A stretch of DNA of 64,000 nucleotides from Oryzias latipes (Eukaryota > Chordata > Actinopteri > Beloniformes > Adrianichthyidae), in the NCBI RefSeq assembly GCF_002234675.1, contig NC_019871.2, positions 15,408,331 through 15,472,330 of the forward strand. The letters are read 5' to 3'. Positions 10,163-23,740 of this stretch are shown here, piece after piece. The notes under the pieces are model-generated. The model had not been told where the DNA came from, did no database searches, and was given only the letters and a program-made list of their open reading frames with translations. Made by a program: the position numbers and the translations under genes. How positions within the stretch are numbered: position 1 is the first letter of the stretch; each line of letters begins with the position of its first letter.

Positions 10163-13100
10163 TCCTAAAGCTATTATAGCTATTGAGCAATTAAGTTATT
10201 ATATGTTTGCTGATTCTTATTATTTTCTTTTTTTTTGGTGAAGAACCCAGAGAGGATTATTTAATATCAGATCAGGTTATTTATATTTGGTTATGTGTGG
10301 CTTTCCGGGAAATAAATATTTACTTTTAAGCAACCCTGCGGCTGTCACACTTTTTCTGTTTCAAACTGACCCTGGCCCCGATCAGAGAATGGAAAAATCA
10401 AGTGGCCCTCACTGGAAAAAGTATGGGAACCCCCTGCTTTAGCTGATTTTTTTTTTTTTTTTTAGCTGTCAAAGTTAACACAGAAGCTGAGTTTACAGGG
10501 GCGACCAGCGTCCTCTTTCTTAGAAGTCTAGAAAAAGAAAACAGTTCAGCAGTCCTGCATATTAACTGGTCATTATGTGCTGTGTGTTGTTGCTTTGATG
10601 ATTCATTTTTAAGGTTAAAAGCTTAGTTACATGCACCTGTACAGGGGGTTAACCATTGTGTGCTGAACGTTTTTGGGTTGTCCAAGCGACTTTATTTCAG
10701 GGAGAGCACAGATATGCACGTGATATATAAGTGCATGTGGGACGCCTGTAAAATGCCCCAAAGAGGCTTTGATTGTCTAATTTCCTTTTTGTAAGCCAGG
10801 CTGCGCGCAATGACCACTTACTTATCACTTGAACAACACCAGCGGGCCCCTTGCACAGAAATAAAAAAAGAAGAATCCGTTACTTATGTGTTGTCTAAGT
10901 GTTTGCTATGACACATCACTCGCAATATGCCCAAATAAAAACAATTGCATTCCCATTTTTTGGTCAATGGGCTCACTGGGCGGTCTACTATCTTGATATT
11001 TTGTGCGGGCCACCTGCATACCGATTTGCCCCTTTTTCCCCCTTTCGCATCCACCTTTTTCATCTGTAAGGGCAGTTGTGACTAAGGCCTAACTTGCTTA
11101 ACAGAGACTGCTTTGGAAATCTAAAAACTGATAGCACAATTGTCATTCCTAAAGAACTAAGTGAGTAACGAGTCATTTTAACAACTATTTAATACATATC
11201 ATAATATGTGGTCCACGAAAGTCGATCTTGGTTCCTTTTGAACAATCCAATTCCATCCAATTCACTGACCTAAAATCGATCCAGGACAACTGGAGTGTTT
11301 GATTGCCCCACCCATTACTCAGCTTACTCTTTGCCTGTGTCTGCTACATTTATCCTCCTGCCTCGCCCTGCGCCAAAACAAGAACTTTAGCCAAAAACTC
11401 AACCAGTGTGACTCAGAGATAAATACCTGCTACTGAACAGTGTGCAGGTGTAGTTTTACGGATTCCTCGTATTGTTTGCGATATAATTAAGTTTTCAAAA
11501 TATATGTGTACCAAAAAAACAAGTAAACAAGAATTCTGGGCAAATCCATTTACATTTTAGTTTTCTAAGGTTCAGCCCACTGTTGTTTTTCCACATCAAA
11601 ATAATCTAAAGGGAACATTATTAGAACATGCCACCACACTGTATGGTTATATGTCTTTGCAAAATTCACTGTTTCCCCACATTGGACTTGATTGATGGCT
11701 TGATCATTTTTGCTGCCTTCACAAGTGCTGTGATGGCACTCTTAATGATATTTTTAAATATCAAGTATGATCGACTTATTTCATTTTGAAAAGATTTTAT
11801 AATGATATAGGCCGATTCGATTAACAACTTGTCTCAAACAGATCGATCTGGTTAGATCGTAGGAATATAAATCATTTTATCAATTAGGTCAATTAATTGT
11901 TACACCTCTGTATAAACCCTACTTGTCTTTAAATTCACACTCAGTTTAGTTTTACTAATATTTAGATTGTTGATCAGGGCACACGGATGAGTCTAACTTC
12001 AATTATTGTTAAAATTAGACCAAACTGAAGCGCAGTATGTACCAGAATCTCCAAATTATCTCTCAATAGTGCTAATTTCTGAAAACCGCAGGCCATGTAA
12101 ATTAATCAGTGCTCTGAAAAGCGCCATCAAAATTTTTTTGAACAGCTTGGTAACTGTTTATTACATGTAAAGGTGTCCCTTAACAGCAGGCAGACTGCCC
12201 TAAGGGGTCGATGGTAAGGCTAGTAGGGAAAAGAAAACAGATTATTTTGGTCTCGGGGCACCAATAGATGGCCAGATGAACCAGCAGGGGCCCCTTTCTT
12301 TTATTCATTCTCCCAGTAGACTTTGCTACAGGTCTGGAAAAAGCCCCGCCTTTTTAAACTGTTAATTTTATCAAGAGCATTTTTATTTAAATGACTGCTG
12401 TGATTTAAGTGCATTGATAGCGTTCAATTGAGTGATCAACCTCATGCAGTAAATGTTCGTAGATATTGGTTTGATCAAATGCATTAATGATGGAATAGAA
12501 CAAATATTAGATGTAATGAGACGTGATTCTGTGTGTGTTCTGTATGTATGTGTGTGTGTGTACTGGTAATAATCCTGTCCCCCATCTGTAAAGCCTCTGT
12601 GAAACCCCACTAAGCCACTTCATTCACTTTGATCCAGTTTTGGGGGCTAGTTTAATTTCCCATAATGCTGTGGATCAATGATTTCCTTTCAGCACCAATG
12701 TAATTAGGGATTTTAAGCCAATTTTGGGCTCCTCTGTGACAGCAGTTTAGGGAAACTGGAATTTATTGTCAGTGAGGTTTTCCAAAAAAAGATCAATATC
12801 AGCTCATGTCTAGGGTTTCATGAACATATGAGAAAAAGATGGAAGTCGGTGTGTTTGAAGAAGCGGAAACAGTTGGCTGGAACTGAAAAAGGCATTTTTT
12901 AAATGGTAATGCTGTCTTTCTTTAAATGCATCAGTTTATACTGTTTTGCAAAGTTATAAAACTTGACAATCCTGAAGCAAATCCCTTTCAAAAATTGAAA
13001 TCTCTCTTACACTCATTAAATCCATATTGGTTGAGGTTGAGTGATTTTATCTTGCTTTTTTGGACCAGTCATTGTGTGAACTTGTTGAAGCTGGATCTGG

Positions 13101-15479
13101 TTTCTACGTCATTGGTGGACTGTGTTTTCTGTAAGCATCCATACTGACCTTTCCATCCCACAGCTTCCCAACGATGTGGAAGTTATACATTTACTGAAGG
13201 GACTGGCCTGCAACCCCACTAAACTAGAAAATTTACAAGTTTATTCACACGATTACTGGTTATTGTTAATTTATATATTGAAAGTACCGGTATTATAAAA
13301 CATTATGAAAGATTACATTTCAATCACTAACTGTTTTATTATTATTTTTCCCTAATAAAAAAATAAACCGCATTTTTGTTCTTAGAAGAGTATCAAGAAG
13401 ATGAAGTGGATTGGGCTTGGGTGGCCTGATTTAAAAATGGTAACATAATCAGAGCAAATATTGGATTGTTTTCAGAGATGATAAAGTTGTGTTTAGTTTT
13501 CTGAACAACATCCATTTCCTGACCACAAGACCAACCTCTTATGCAGAAGAATTGTTTTAAGTATTGTGGTTTTAATCTGGCAGTTAGACAAACAGTTGGG
13601 TTGCTCGTGTCTGTGGGTGTTGGAGGTCAACCCAATTAGATTGGATTGTAGTCTCCAATGCAACAGGGGAAAATGGAGCTCAAATGTCTTTTTATAGATC
13701 CTGATGAGAAGTCTAAACTATTGTGTGCAATGCAGAATTCTGTCTTCCTATTCTGTTGTTTACTGGAAGAAGCTCTTCACCTCTCAGACAGAGAGACGAA
13801 CTTGCTGTTCTTTTTTTCTATTCATGGCTGTTCTGAAAAGTATTTTACAGTGTGAATTATAGAGCTGTCTACAACTTGTGAAAAGTATAGGCTTCACACC
13901 TGTTGTTAGGTGGGCTGGGTTGACCCTCTGTCCACTGCACAATAAAGGACAATGGCTGATGGCAAAACACAGGTCTACGTGTGTCTCCTGTCTTTAGGCA
14001 CACGTAGGCAAATGACACAAAACAAAGACACTCCTTGACTTTATATATGAGGACCCGAGTTTCTGATCATTTCTCTTTAGTGTAGCAGGATACATGTTGA
14101 ACCTGTGCAAGCTAAAAGAAGGCTTCAGTTGTATTAGGGATAAAGTTGAAAAGAATGTTTCACATTAAAGCAAAATATAGGACTTCTAGTTATTGTTTTT
14201 TTGACATCTGTACATTGGAAGAATAGCCACCTCTAGAAATAAATATAAATGTCTTACAATTTAAAAAAGATTTGTTAAATAACCAAATAAAATGTTGCTA
14301 ATGGGGTAATACAAATCGTCTTACCAAGAATTCTTATTTAAGACATATATTCTTAAACTAAGATTATTTTGCAATTGAAAAACAATCTGAATAAGATTCA
14401 TTTTATTGCAAGACAGAAAAAATAAAAATAAAACTTTTTTTTTTGTTTCGAAACAAGGGTCTTTTCCAAAAACCCTGCATGGTGCTTTATTGTTTTCTAC
14501 AACCAAACCCCAAACAAACAAAAAAATCTGCAATATCTTGTCGACAAACAATACAAATATTCAGAAAACAAATGAAAATTTAAAATTAAGTCTAAAAATA
14601 TTTTTTGTTAGTTTTATTATTGTCATTTATTGATTACTTAGAATACATAAAATCTGTTCTTTGGGTTTTATTGGGTTTTAAAAATCCTTGTAGATCTAGA
14701 TGTTGACTCACTGAATTGGTGTTAAGTCCTACCACATATTACATTAAACATTTTTGTTACTTGTTCATAATGGCCCAATAGGCATGACTGACCAGCATCC
14801 TCCTCTCTCATTTACCTGGCGTTCCTTTGAACTAATCTCGTCCTGCAGGACTAACAAGCTGTTGTGCAGGGCCACAGCCTGAAATTAGCACCAGACCTTT
14901 TGCCAAGTCTAACTAAGTTGTTATTACTGAAAAAAAGCCTATGAGTTGTTTAACTCTTTTGAAGTGTGTCGTGCTTAAATAGCAGCACCCCTTAACCTTG
15001 TTCAGCCTTTCAGCGGTGGTTTTGTGTGTGTGCGCGTTTGTGTGTGTGTAGAATTTACTGTTTCCATTCGGCTGGCCAATCTTTAAAGTTGCTCACAGGT
15101 CTGTTCGCAGCCAGGGGGTGAGGCATAGCATTAAGTACTTTCAAATGGGACCAAACTAAGCCTATATGCAAACAAAACCCAGGGAATTAGGGGAACTAAG
15201 CTGGCCTGTTCACAGTAACTCCTCAGCCAACTCTGAACCACAGAGGAGGACAGAGGGAAGCAGAGAAGGAAGACGGGCAGTTCTCTCAGTTCTCATGAAT
15301 GGCCTGCTCTTTTAATTGTGTTGAACAAAACAACAGTGGCTAAGTAATGGGGTTTTAAAGCGAAGCACATTTGGATGGATTGTGTAACACCCTGTGTGGG
15401 TGTGTGGCAGGGAGCAGCGAGGCAGAGAGACACGAAGGGCGAGTGGGCGGCATTGTGAGGTGATAACAAAAGGCAGAAG

Positions 15480-15900
15480 CTGGCAATCGGAGGCATGCAT
15501 CGTAAAGCCTGGATTCAAACTGGCCGGCTAATTACTGACATGCATTGTCAAGGAGGAGTAAACACAACAAAAACAGGATAAAGATTAATTTTACACCTCA
15601 TCCTTCTCACTGTCAGACGCAGAAAGAAATCCTGTAAATTAAAAACAGAAGAAGAAGAAGCAGGCAGATGGAGGCAGAGGGGATCAGAGGAATGAACTAG
15701 GGAGAGTGCAACAACACAAAGCAGTGCTCATGAAGCCTGACTTTGTTCTGTCAATCCTAGCTCTTAAATGCATCCTCTGTACTCTTTATGCATCTCTGCT
15801 AAAGAGTTTGCGGAGAGAGTAATGTTTATGAAACAACAGGAAGGGATTTAATAGGCTTGGAGTACTCTTACAGGTGCTGACACTCTTCATATTTTTAGGT
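15480..15900. promoter_or_regulatory. Possible conserved non-coding element in rsrc1 intron
   Basis: Balanced-composition sequence with few simple repeats, containing homeodomain-type cores (ggctaattactgaca near 15527; gatttaatagg near 15845) and ttatgcatc/tgcatc octamer-like words. Conservation cannot be judged from one sequence, so this is a judgement on texture and synteny only. Confidence 0.25.
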
Positions 15901-16769
15901 CGGTTATAAAAGAAACAAGAGCTTTGAAGGTTGCATGCACAGGTGGTTAGAGTCATGAAGGCTGCATTTAGGAAAGCCAGAGGCCCCGATCTTGAGTGGG
16001 TTGTAATGCGATAATATCTTGTGGAATAATTTACAAAGGGAAAAAATGGAGGCGGGGAGAGAAAAAGTAGGCAGAAGTGCTAGAATTATTAATACTGGTG
16101 TTTTAGTGGAAAAACGCTAACATCTACTGACATGTTTGTTCTTCATCCAGCTCTTTCAGACTTTGGTCTGCCATTTTCCTCACTCTTACCCCTTCTGTTG
16201 TATTTTGACAAGTGTTTAAAAAAAATCTTTTGTTATTCCCAAACCATGCCAGGCTGGTTTTCTTCCTCCCTCTGCGTATTTATTTTATTTTTTGTAACAC
16301 GGAGGTTTCACAAGCGTACGCCGGCGATTTAGAGATGAAAGGGATGGAATCATCCTGATTCCTGCCCTGCCACTGAGCTGCTCAAACTCCCTGACAAATC
16401 TGTCAGACTCCATTTTGGCTCCAGCTGCCAGAGTAAACTTGCTCTGCCATTTACAATCAACAAGAGGCATTGTAAAGTCCCACTCTAGCCTGTGTCAGAA
16501 GCCTCCAAATACTCCCCTTTCAGAAATATTTAACTACATTTTGTACTCCCTTTTTTCGTCTTTGGTTTTTGCTCTTGTACTCTCCTCTTTTGTTCGTACC
16601 TTTGCTAAAGGAAAAAGCACCGTGGGTCAGTTACAGAACCTTAAAATTAAAGTGAGACGTCATTGATATGCAGAAAAAGGTTTAGTCTTGGTGTATTTCA
16701 TTTTGTCATATTTTAGCATTAATTTCATTACTTTGTTGAATAAGTTTGTTAAATAAGTTGAAAGGAATC

Positions 16770-17418
16770 ACCTTTAAAGACCACTGAATCATCCTTTGAT
16801 GTATTTCAAAATCATTCCCAGCTGTCTTTTAACCATGATTATGCTGTTTTTAGCCAAAATCAAAAGCCCTGCATTATTTTCTAAGATATATTTTCTGCAA
16901 AGTGACAGGAGTTCATCAGAAAATGTCTGAGTTGTAGGTGGGACAGGTTGGTGCAGAGCAACTCCACCTGCCTTCCCCTCCCAGTTGCTGAGAACTCTTA
17001 TTACATGCTCCCCTGCTAGCTTACAGCCCCTCACACCCCCAACCTAAAATTACAGATACAACAAAAATGATGAGCAATATTGGAGCTCCCAGCCGTACAG
17101 TTTAGAGCCAGATGCCAGCTGAGACGAGAAAAACCAAGACGAACACCGATCTAGTCGTCTACAAGTGGATGCATCAGAATGGAGGGGAGCAGGGAACTTG
17201 TGGCCCCCCCAGCAAATTGTCTAAGTCTCAAATACCCTCTCTTTTTTCAATGGCATCTATTCTGCTCCTGATTCACAACAATTTGGATAAAGAAATACTC
17301 AGAAGTGCAATTTTATGCTTCATTTTATCTCTATATCTCCTCCATCATGAGAAAAATGCCACAAGAACATGTTATTAAACCCCAAATCACTATTTTCATC
17401 GGAGTGGGTCTAAAGTTT
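16770..17418 (+). mobile_element. MITE family A, copy 2
   Basis: About 650 bp from cctttaaagaccac to gagtgggtctaaag, with ends that are imperfect inverted repeats. It shares blocks in the same order with copy 3 (19587-20178): tttctaagatatattttctgca, cagcccctcacacccccaacc, gagcaatattggagc, cagccgtacagtttagagcc, gatgcatcagaatggagg, and catgagaaaaatgccacaagaacatg near the right end. There is no coding capacity, so the element is non-autonomous. The transposon superfamily is not resolved. Confidence 0.75.
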
Positions 17419-17690
17419 ATTAAGTCTTTGACTTGTGTGGACACGTTGTGCATCAGAGAAGTTTTAGCCAAATGGGTTACAATGTAAATGTTTACATTTA
17501 TTATTACAATTTTTATTTAGAGCAGTTTTTTTGTTTCACTATAAAAAAATGTTATGTTTTTTTTTCTTTTGTCTTCAATTTTCTCAAACTCTATATTCAA
17601 ATGCAAGAAATAACCCAGATAAAAAGCACTTACTAAAATTCTGAAGACAATGCTGTGTTTTTGCATTTTTACATACATTTGTTTGATAAA

Positions 17691-17765
17691 ATGCAAGCCA
17701 TTGCATAGACAGATGCATTTTTTGCATCTGTCTATGCAAGCCATTAAACTGGCTTGCATAGACAG
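17691..17765. repeat. Overlapping hairpins from a tgcatagacag motif
   Basis: A 17-bp arm at 17701-17717 (ttgcatagacagatgca) is perfectly complementary to 17723-17739 across a T5 loop. The second arm also belongs to another perfect 16-bp hairpin, 17728-17743 with 17750-17765, across the loop ttaaac. The segment can therefore adopt alternative foldbacks. Confidence 0.9.
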
Positions 17766-18579
17766 AAGGGGTTAAAACTGTTATTGAGTACGTTTATCTA
17801 AATTTGAATTTTTGTGCAAATTCCAGCTATTACACAAATAGGTAAATATGTTTGGACACCCTTTTTTTTTATCTCACTCTTCATATTAAACACGTATGTT
17901 TACGTTTGCAAATATTTCTTTGGAAGTTTTTTTATTTTATTTTCTTGCTCGTGGAGCTCCTGCTGTGTGTTTGGAAGGAGACCTGGGGAGGACCATGGAC
18001 AGAGCACAAACATGAGAGAGTAGGAAGATGCTTGGTTTTTCTCCGGCAGTGGTACTCCTGGTGTGAGTGAGGAAGCCTCTCTGACTGAGCTTTCATGTGG
18101 GGATTCTCGGGGGGGAGCCGAAGAAAGAGATGTACAAAGGTGAGCTGGTGTTATAAGATGTTTATTAGGCAGCTTTGACCCAGCTTTTCACTAGCCTTTG
18201 ATAGAGTGGTAGCTGTTACTTAACTTAATTAAGTTGCCATTAATATGATTATTGTTGTTATTTTTCTTTTTGAACTCAGAATCTGCTATGAGGATTTATC
18301 TTTAACTGATGGATACAGCAATACAAATCACCACTGTGCCCTCTGACCTTTGCTTTATTGGACAAAGAGCTGGTTTTGGTATATCTACCATCCAATTTGA
18401 CTTGATTCTCATTCCTGAATTAATAAAACCAAAAGCTTCCCTCTGCAGAGTTGTTTCTATTGGTCAACTACAAGTTCCCAGACGCCCTTCAGATTACAAT
18501 GAAAATAATATTGAAATAACTTTATTGTGCCATGACATAAAGAACACATTCCTTCGCCATTCATTCTGCCGTGCTCCGC

Positions 18580-19160
18580 CATCAGCCTAGAGTGTCTCAG
18601 AATGGCCCAGCTCAGCTCAGCTCAGAATGAATCGGTGCGTCCACAATCACTGTGCCGGTATGTTAATTTTCAAGTCAAAGGGGCAGCTCCCTTTTCATCA
18701 CGGCAGCGGCTGTGGAATATTCAGCGCTGCAGATGTTCATGAATAATGTCTGTGGCCAAACCCCTGGCTGAGGCTGGGGGAGGAATAGAGGGATGAGTAA
18801 GAGGAGGAGGAGGAGGGAGGGAGGCAGTGAGGCCAGATGAATTACACGTAGGGGGGATCTGACAGGCGGCGTGAAGCTTTGTGATCATTCCAAAGTTCTA
18901 ATAATCTCTCTCACCTTCTCCATCTCCCCAGTAATGAAAGAGAATAGGTGATTGCACCCCGGGCTATGTTCCTCGCGTAATGACTCCTCCAAAGGCACAG
19001 AGTCGCTAAGGAAAAATGAACTTTGAATGAGTGGCGAATTGGCTCTGACAGAGTGATAGACCGTGACACAGATTCTGTAGCAAAACAGACGTAGTGCTAA
19101 TTGATTATCAATATTTTAAGCAAAGTGGTGAAAATAAGCATTAACAGATTATAAAGAGGG
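18580..19160. promoter_or_regulatory. Possible conserved non-coding elements in rsrc1 intron
   Basis: Two complex stretches (18580-18760 and 18890-19160) flank a GA-rich spacer. They hold words such as gttcatgaataatg, cgcgtaatgactcc and gctaattgattatcaa, the last combining homeodomain and PBX/MEIS-like cores. A short (CAGCT)n repeat lies at 18608-18625. Function is inferred only from texture and from the expected position next to shox2. Confidence 0.3.
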
Positions 19161-19586
19161 AGAAGGCGAGGGAGTCCTCATGCCTGCCTTGAACAGAGGC
19201 TAGTATTTGTCCAAAGCCTCTCGTTCTTTTCTCCCCACTGCGACAGTAAGGCAGGGCTTCAACCCCCCCCCCCCCACTATTGGCCAACTGCCTCTTCATT
19301 CACGATACCCAAACTCACACATGTGTATTTATGATTGTCCTAAAACATGTTCTAATTCATAAAGCTTTTGTTTATATAATTCTGTCATTTTAGCCTTTGA
19401 CTTTGAGCAGAATATTACACGGCCAGTATTTGACCCTTTGGCACTGAGAGTGTAATGGCTTTTAATGTCTTTTTTTTTTTGCCTAGAGAAAGGTTGACAC
19501 CCCTGAGTTAACTTTATCGTAACAAATCTTTACAGAAATCTTAATGTGAAATCAAATTAACAGCTCACCCGTACAAGTGTTTCGTC

Positions 19587-20178
19587 CATTTTAAAGTCCC
19601 ACTTTGATCCTCTTTTGATCTATTGGAAAAGCATCCCCAGTGCTCTTTTAATTCTGATGTTGATGGTTTTAGGCAAAAAAAAACTGTTATTTTCTAGGAT
19701 ATAGTTTCTGCAGAGCAGAAGCAGTTCTTTACAAATTAGTTGTGAGCAGGACTGGAGGTGCGGAGTAAGCCCGCTTCCACTTCCCATCATCTCTTTGTTT
19801 ACACTCTCTCCTGGTCTGGTTTACAGCCCCTCACAGCCCCAACCTAACATTACCAGTGCAAAAAAAATGGTGAGCAATATTGGAGCCATCCAGCCGTACA
19901 GTTTGGAGCCAGATGCCGGTTCAGACGAGGCAAAGACGGAAATGAGTCTACTTGTCTGCAAACTGATGCATTAGAATGGAGCGGAGCAGGGAGCTTGCTG
20001 TTGTGGGTTATAGGTCCCACCTACAATCTTTTTGAAGCACATTTTTTTGTTTTTCAATGATACGAAATACTCAGAAATGCAATCTTAAGCTCAATTTTCT
20101 TTCTTTATATCCCGCATCATGAGAAAAATGCAGCAAGAACATGTTAAAAATCATAATTTTCATCAAAGTGGATCTTTA
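19587..20178 (+). mobile_element. MITE family A, copy 3
   Basis: Begins ttttaaagtcccactttgat and ends atcaaagtggatcttta, so the terminal inverted repeat is about 18 bp with few mismatches. This is the best-preserved end pair of the three copies and defines the family termini. The interior matches copy 2 (16770-17418) and, reversed, copy 1 (2708-3322). No open frame is preserved. Confidence 0.78.
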
Positions 20179-23100
20179 AGCAGACATTCAGACACTCACT
20201 CAGGCTCGAGGTTCAACTAGCTTCAAGACCACCAGGTTTGCATGGTGGTTCTTTAGTGTGTATTTGTTCCTGTTATGTTGTCAGTTGTCCTCAGCCCCAC
20301 TGACGCTGCCTGGGTCTCTGCACTTCTGCCTTTCTTTTCTAAGTGCGTGCCCTTTTGAACCTCCTTGTGCCGGCTCTGCGAGTAACGGCTCCAGTTTACC
20401 TTTCATGTGCGGGGGTCCTGATAGATTTAGTCCCACTTAGCCCCTTTTGCAACCAGCAACGTCCCAGCTACATGTATGGAACACACACTCAGTGGTGTGC
20501 CATTACAATAGCATCCCACCAGCTTTCAGCGGGGGAACCAGAGCCTTTTGTCCCCAATTCAACAGCTTGTTCAAGTGTGTTCAGAAAAGAAATGTTGTTT
20601 AAAAAAAGCAAAATGCTCATTCGAGATATTGTTGCATTACAATTATAACACCACTTTTAACTCATAGTCTAAAAGAAAAATATTTGTATTTTTATTATTT
20701 TTATACTGAAGTTGATAAGGTAGAAAATGAAAATGTAAAAGACTGTGCTGGACATGTGTAAGGGACTAAATATGAGTGTGTTCAGAAACAAATTAAATAA
20801 AAACAATTGCAAGGTCTTGTTACACTGAATTATTAGTGTTTCACATTCAAATTGACTATTTCACATAAAAAGATCGTTTTTAATAACTTCAGTCTAATCT
20901 GTTAAACCAAATAAAACCAATTATTTTAGAAACTTAAGGCTTGAGGTTAATAGCTAAAGTAATACAAAATACACTGGTGAGTTCTTGAAAAAATAGAGAA
21001 CAGAGTAAAACACAAGATGCAAAGAAGGTTAAAGAAAGCAAAAGAGAGATGAAAAAGTGACACTGGCGTGTTGAGATGTAGCAGGGTTGATGCCAAGGGT
21101 GAGATGTCATTCAGAGGCCCCAGGATGCTTAATATTTTACCATGTGATCCTTGCATTATGGATTTGGTCTGATTGCCCTCTCAAGACCTTTGTGATACAC
21201 ATACTGATGGATGTTAGTGAAGGTCTTCCAGCAGGATTTTAGAGGTAGTTTAAAACATCGATGTTCCTCGTAATTGATATTCATATTTAGGGGTAAATAG
21301 TGAAATTGTTTTTCCATATTTGCATAATTTATATTTACAAATATATATGTATATTAAACAACTTGTGGGTCTTTTAACGTTTGAATCAATATATGCACAC
21401 ATCCTGTATTGATATGTGGTTCCTTTTAATCCGTCTGGCCGCTGTAAGCACCCCAGAATTCCTAACTTTCTCTTTGCAAATATGGACTTGTGTGTCTCTT
21501 ATAGCAGGGTGTAGGTGCAGAATCCTGGAAAACTGTGTTGCCCTCAGCTCTAAAATCTCAGAATGGGTGTGAACTTCTCAGGAGGACTTCTTTACCTGTT
21601 TCCCCCCTTTGCTTGTCCAAGTGAAACCCAATCTTAATCAAAGACTTCCGGCCCTTTTTCCCCCCCAAAGGCTCAAAGAAGGATTCTGGTGTCCTGTTGG
21701 CTAGGTTTCCAGAGAATTAGTTGATTATCGGTCTTGAGGTTTTGATGAAGATTGAAAACAATTTTTTTAAGGTCACCTGCATAATTTCTAGCGTAATTTT
21801 CACATAAAATATAATTTGAAAAAAGAGAGAAATTATAGTGGCAAGTGCTTCTCTTATGGATCAAATATATTAAAGCCTTTAACATCTAAAAAGAGATGCT
21901 TGAGACAATGAGATTTTCAATTATATCGACACTTTTCTCTTAAGTACAATCTGCAAAAAAACTCACTAGACATTTTTTAAAAGATAAATGTCTTAAATCT
22001 TAAGGACTGTCCTCGAACAAAACAATAGCATTTAGCTTTAAATTTACGGTTTGTAATAATACATTTCTTTACATACTGACCGTAAATGGTTGAGTGACTC
22101 AGTGTAAAGCTCAGATTAGTGTTCAGCGTATCATTCAGCAGCAGCAGTAGTGTCTGCAGCTCACATCTTCATTCATTTAAGCAGTAATTTCACTCTGAAG
22201 CATCAATTACATCTCAGCATTAGTGGACCTAATTGATGCAACCAACCCCCAACATCACAAAATACTCCTGAAACATAAGAGAGCTCTTCATGGGGTAACA
22301 AATGAATAATATATTAATTTTGTAAGATATATCTGTCTAATTGCTTAGTTTGTGAATATTTCATGGGTGTCATTAATTCAGCTGTATGACAGAAAAAATT
22401 TAAGACGGTGATAAGGATAAATGAAGTGTCCTGCCTTAATGAATTCTGCCTTTCACCGAAGGAATAATCTTTAGTTTTGATTACATTTTTGAAAGGTATT
22501 TTTATATACGTTTATTTGTTAGTTTAGCATGTCAATCGAGATGTATTTGTCGACTTTTTTGATTTGATTTAAACAGGTTTGGGTCAAAATATTTAAATTA
22601 TTTGTTCAAGTTAGTCAATTTTTGCACATGTATTCATTATATCAAATATGAAATTCTAACAAAAAAACTTTTGAGTGTTTTTCAGGTCAGCTGGCAAATG
22701 CATGTAAATAAACAGTGACATGGTCGGTGCGAGCTCCAGCTTGTGTTGGCTGGGCATTGTGCCACCCAGTGGTTCCTGAGGGTATTGCATCTGCCCTTGA
22801 TCCATTTAACCTCTATACCTGCTGGAGGTGGAGGATCACACCAGGCCAGCAGACAGAAGGGCTCCTTCTTTTAAAATAAATGCTTTTTGTCACATTAGAT
22901 ACAATAAAGCAAGCAGGGTTTGACGTGCTTTAGTCAGCATCCATGTGCTGATAGACATGATGGTAAATGGGTAAAATCGTTCAAACTCGTTTATCTGTGG
23001 AAATAAACAGAAGCAGGACTGGTCTGCATTCATGCATTCTGTCACTTGCAGGAAAAGTTGCTGATCGATTGATGGCATCTAATGGAGTTGCATTTCTGCA

Positions 23101-23459
23101 TAAGCCTGTATTCCTATGCATGTCTAGAAATACCCATGCCATCTACTGCCACTGTTGTATTTTTAAAAAAAAGCTGAGCAAAGACTTGCCTTGTTTCTGT
23201 GATGACATTTTATTCATTAACAGAATAGACTTTACATTTGCATGTAGAACGTTTTCCAGCAGTTTAGACTCTTTCAAACCAACAGTCTGTTTCTGTCCAT
23301 CGGTGCTCCTATATATCAATCTTCTTGTGTGTTCGTTAGTATCCCATCCTAGTTGTCCAATAACTTCTGCCTCGCTATTAGGTAATCAGTAAATCAACTT
23401 TTTTGTAGTGTTAGTCGCTCGGCCCAACTGTTTTCATTTGCTTGTTCTCTCGGTTGTAG

Positions 23460-23740
23460 CCGCCTCCCTGATATTCCGTGCTGGTCGGAGGCCCAGCTGC
23501 CGAGCTTCACTGTAAAGTGGCCGAGTGATTGGAGGGGACAGCTTTCCAATGGCGCTGCGCTGCCTCTAATATTCTGTTTGTCGTTGGGTGTGAGGCTGAT
23601 TTATCACGCCTCCTCTCCCGCTGACATTCGGATTCACTTTGATTGGCAGCTGGACAGCATGACAGCCGGCACCGCTGGCGCTGCTAGCGTCACCCCAGCT
23701 TTCACACATGCATTGTGTCACACAGTCAAATTTGATGCGT
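23460..23740. promoter_or_regulatory. Possible conserved non-coding element in rsrc1 intron
   Basis: GC-balanced, repeat-free block with gccgagtgattgg, ggctgatttatcacgcc (GATA/HOX-like) and cactttgattggcagctgg (TCF/LEF-like ctttgat, CCAAT-like and E-box cagctg). It is unlike the AT-rich flanks. Inference only. Confidence 0.3.

Larger units (their letters stand above)
8458..10436. mobile_element. hAT element, outer copy of a nested pair
   Basis: Starts CAGGGGTCCCCAAACT and ends agtatgggaaccccctg. It is flanked by a perfect 8-bp duplication CTTTAGCT (8450-8457 and 10437-10444). Between 8702 and 9041 a decayed transposase N-terminus is readable: GKRKFDPECRVFNLWWTNKH, then, after a stop, a BED-like zinc-finger region with KAVCIIC, TVAVFKEDNLY and HYESHHKEKYDSLQMRADK, interrupted by stops. 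The rest of the transposase is missing. A second hAT (9042-10162) sits inside it. Removing that insertion leaves about 850 bp for the outer element. Family knowledge: TIRs starting CAGGGG and an 8-bp TSD are typical of hAT-Charlie-type elements. Confidence 0.88.

Noticed and set aside
11810..11912. Possible right end of another hAT (aattgttacacctctg)
   Set aside because: The end looks hAT-like, but no matching left end or target duplication was found upstream.
22967..23392. 141-residue open frame on the + strand
   Set aside because: No recognisable domain, AT-rich intronic context, no splice signals around it.
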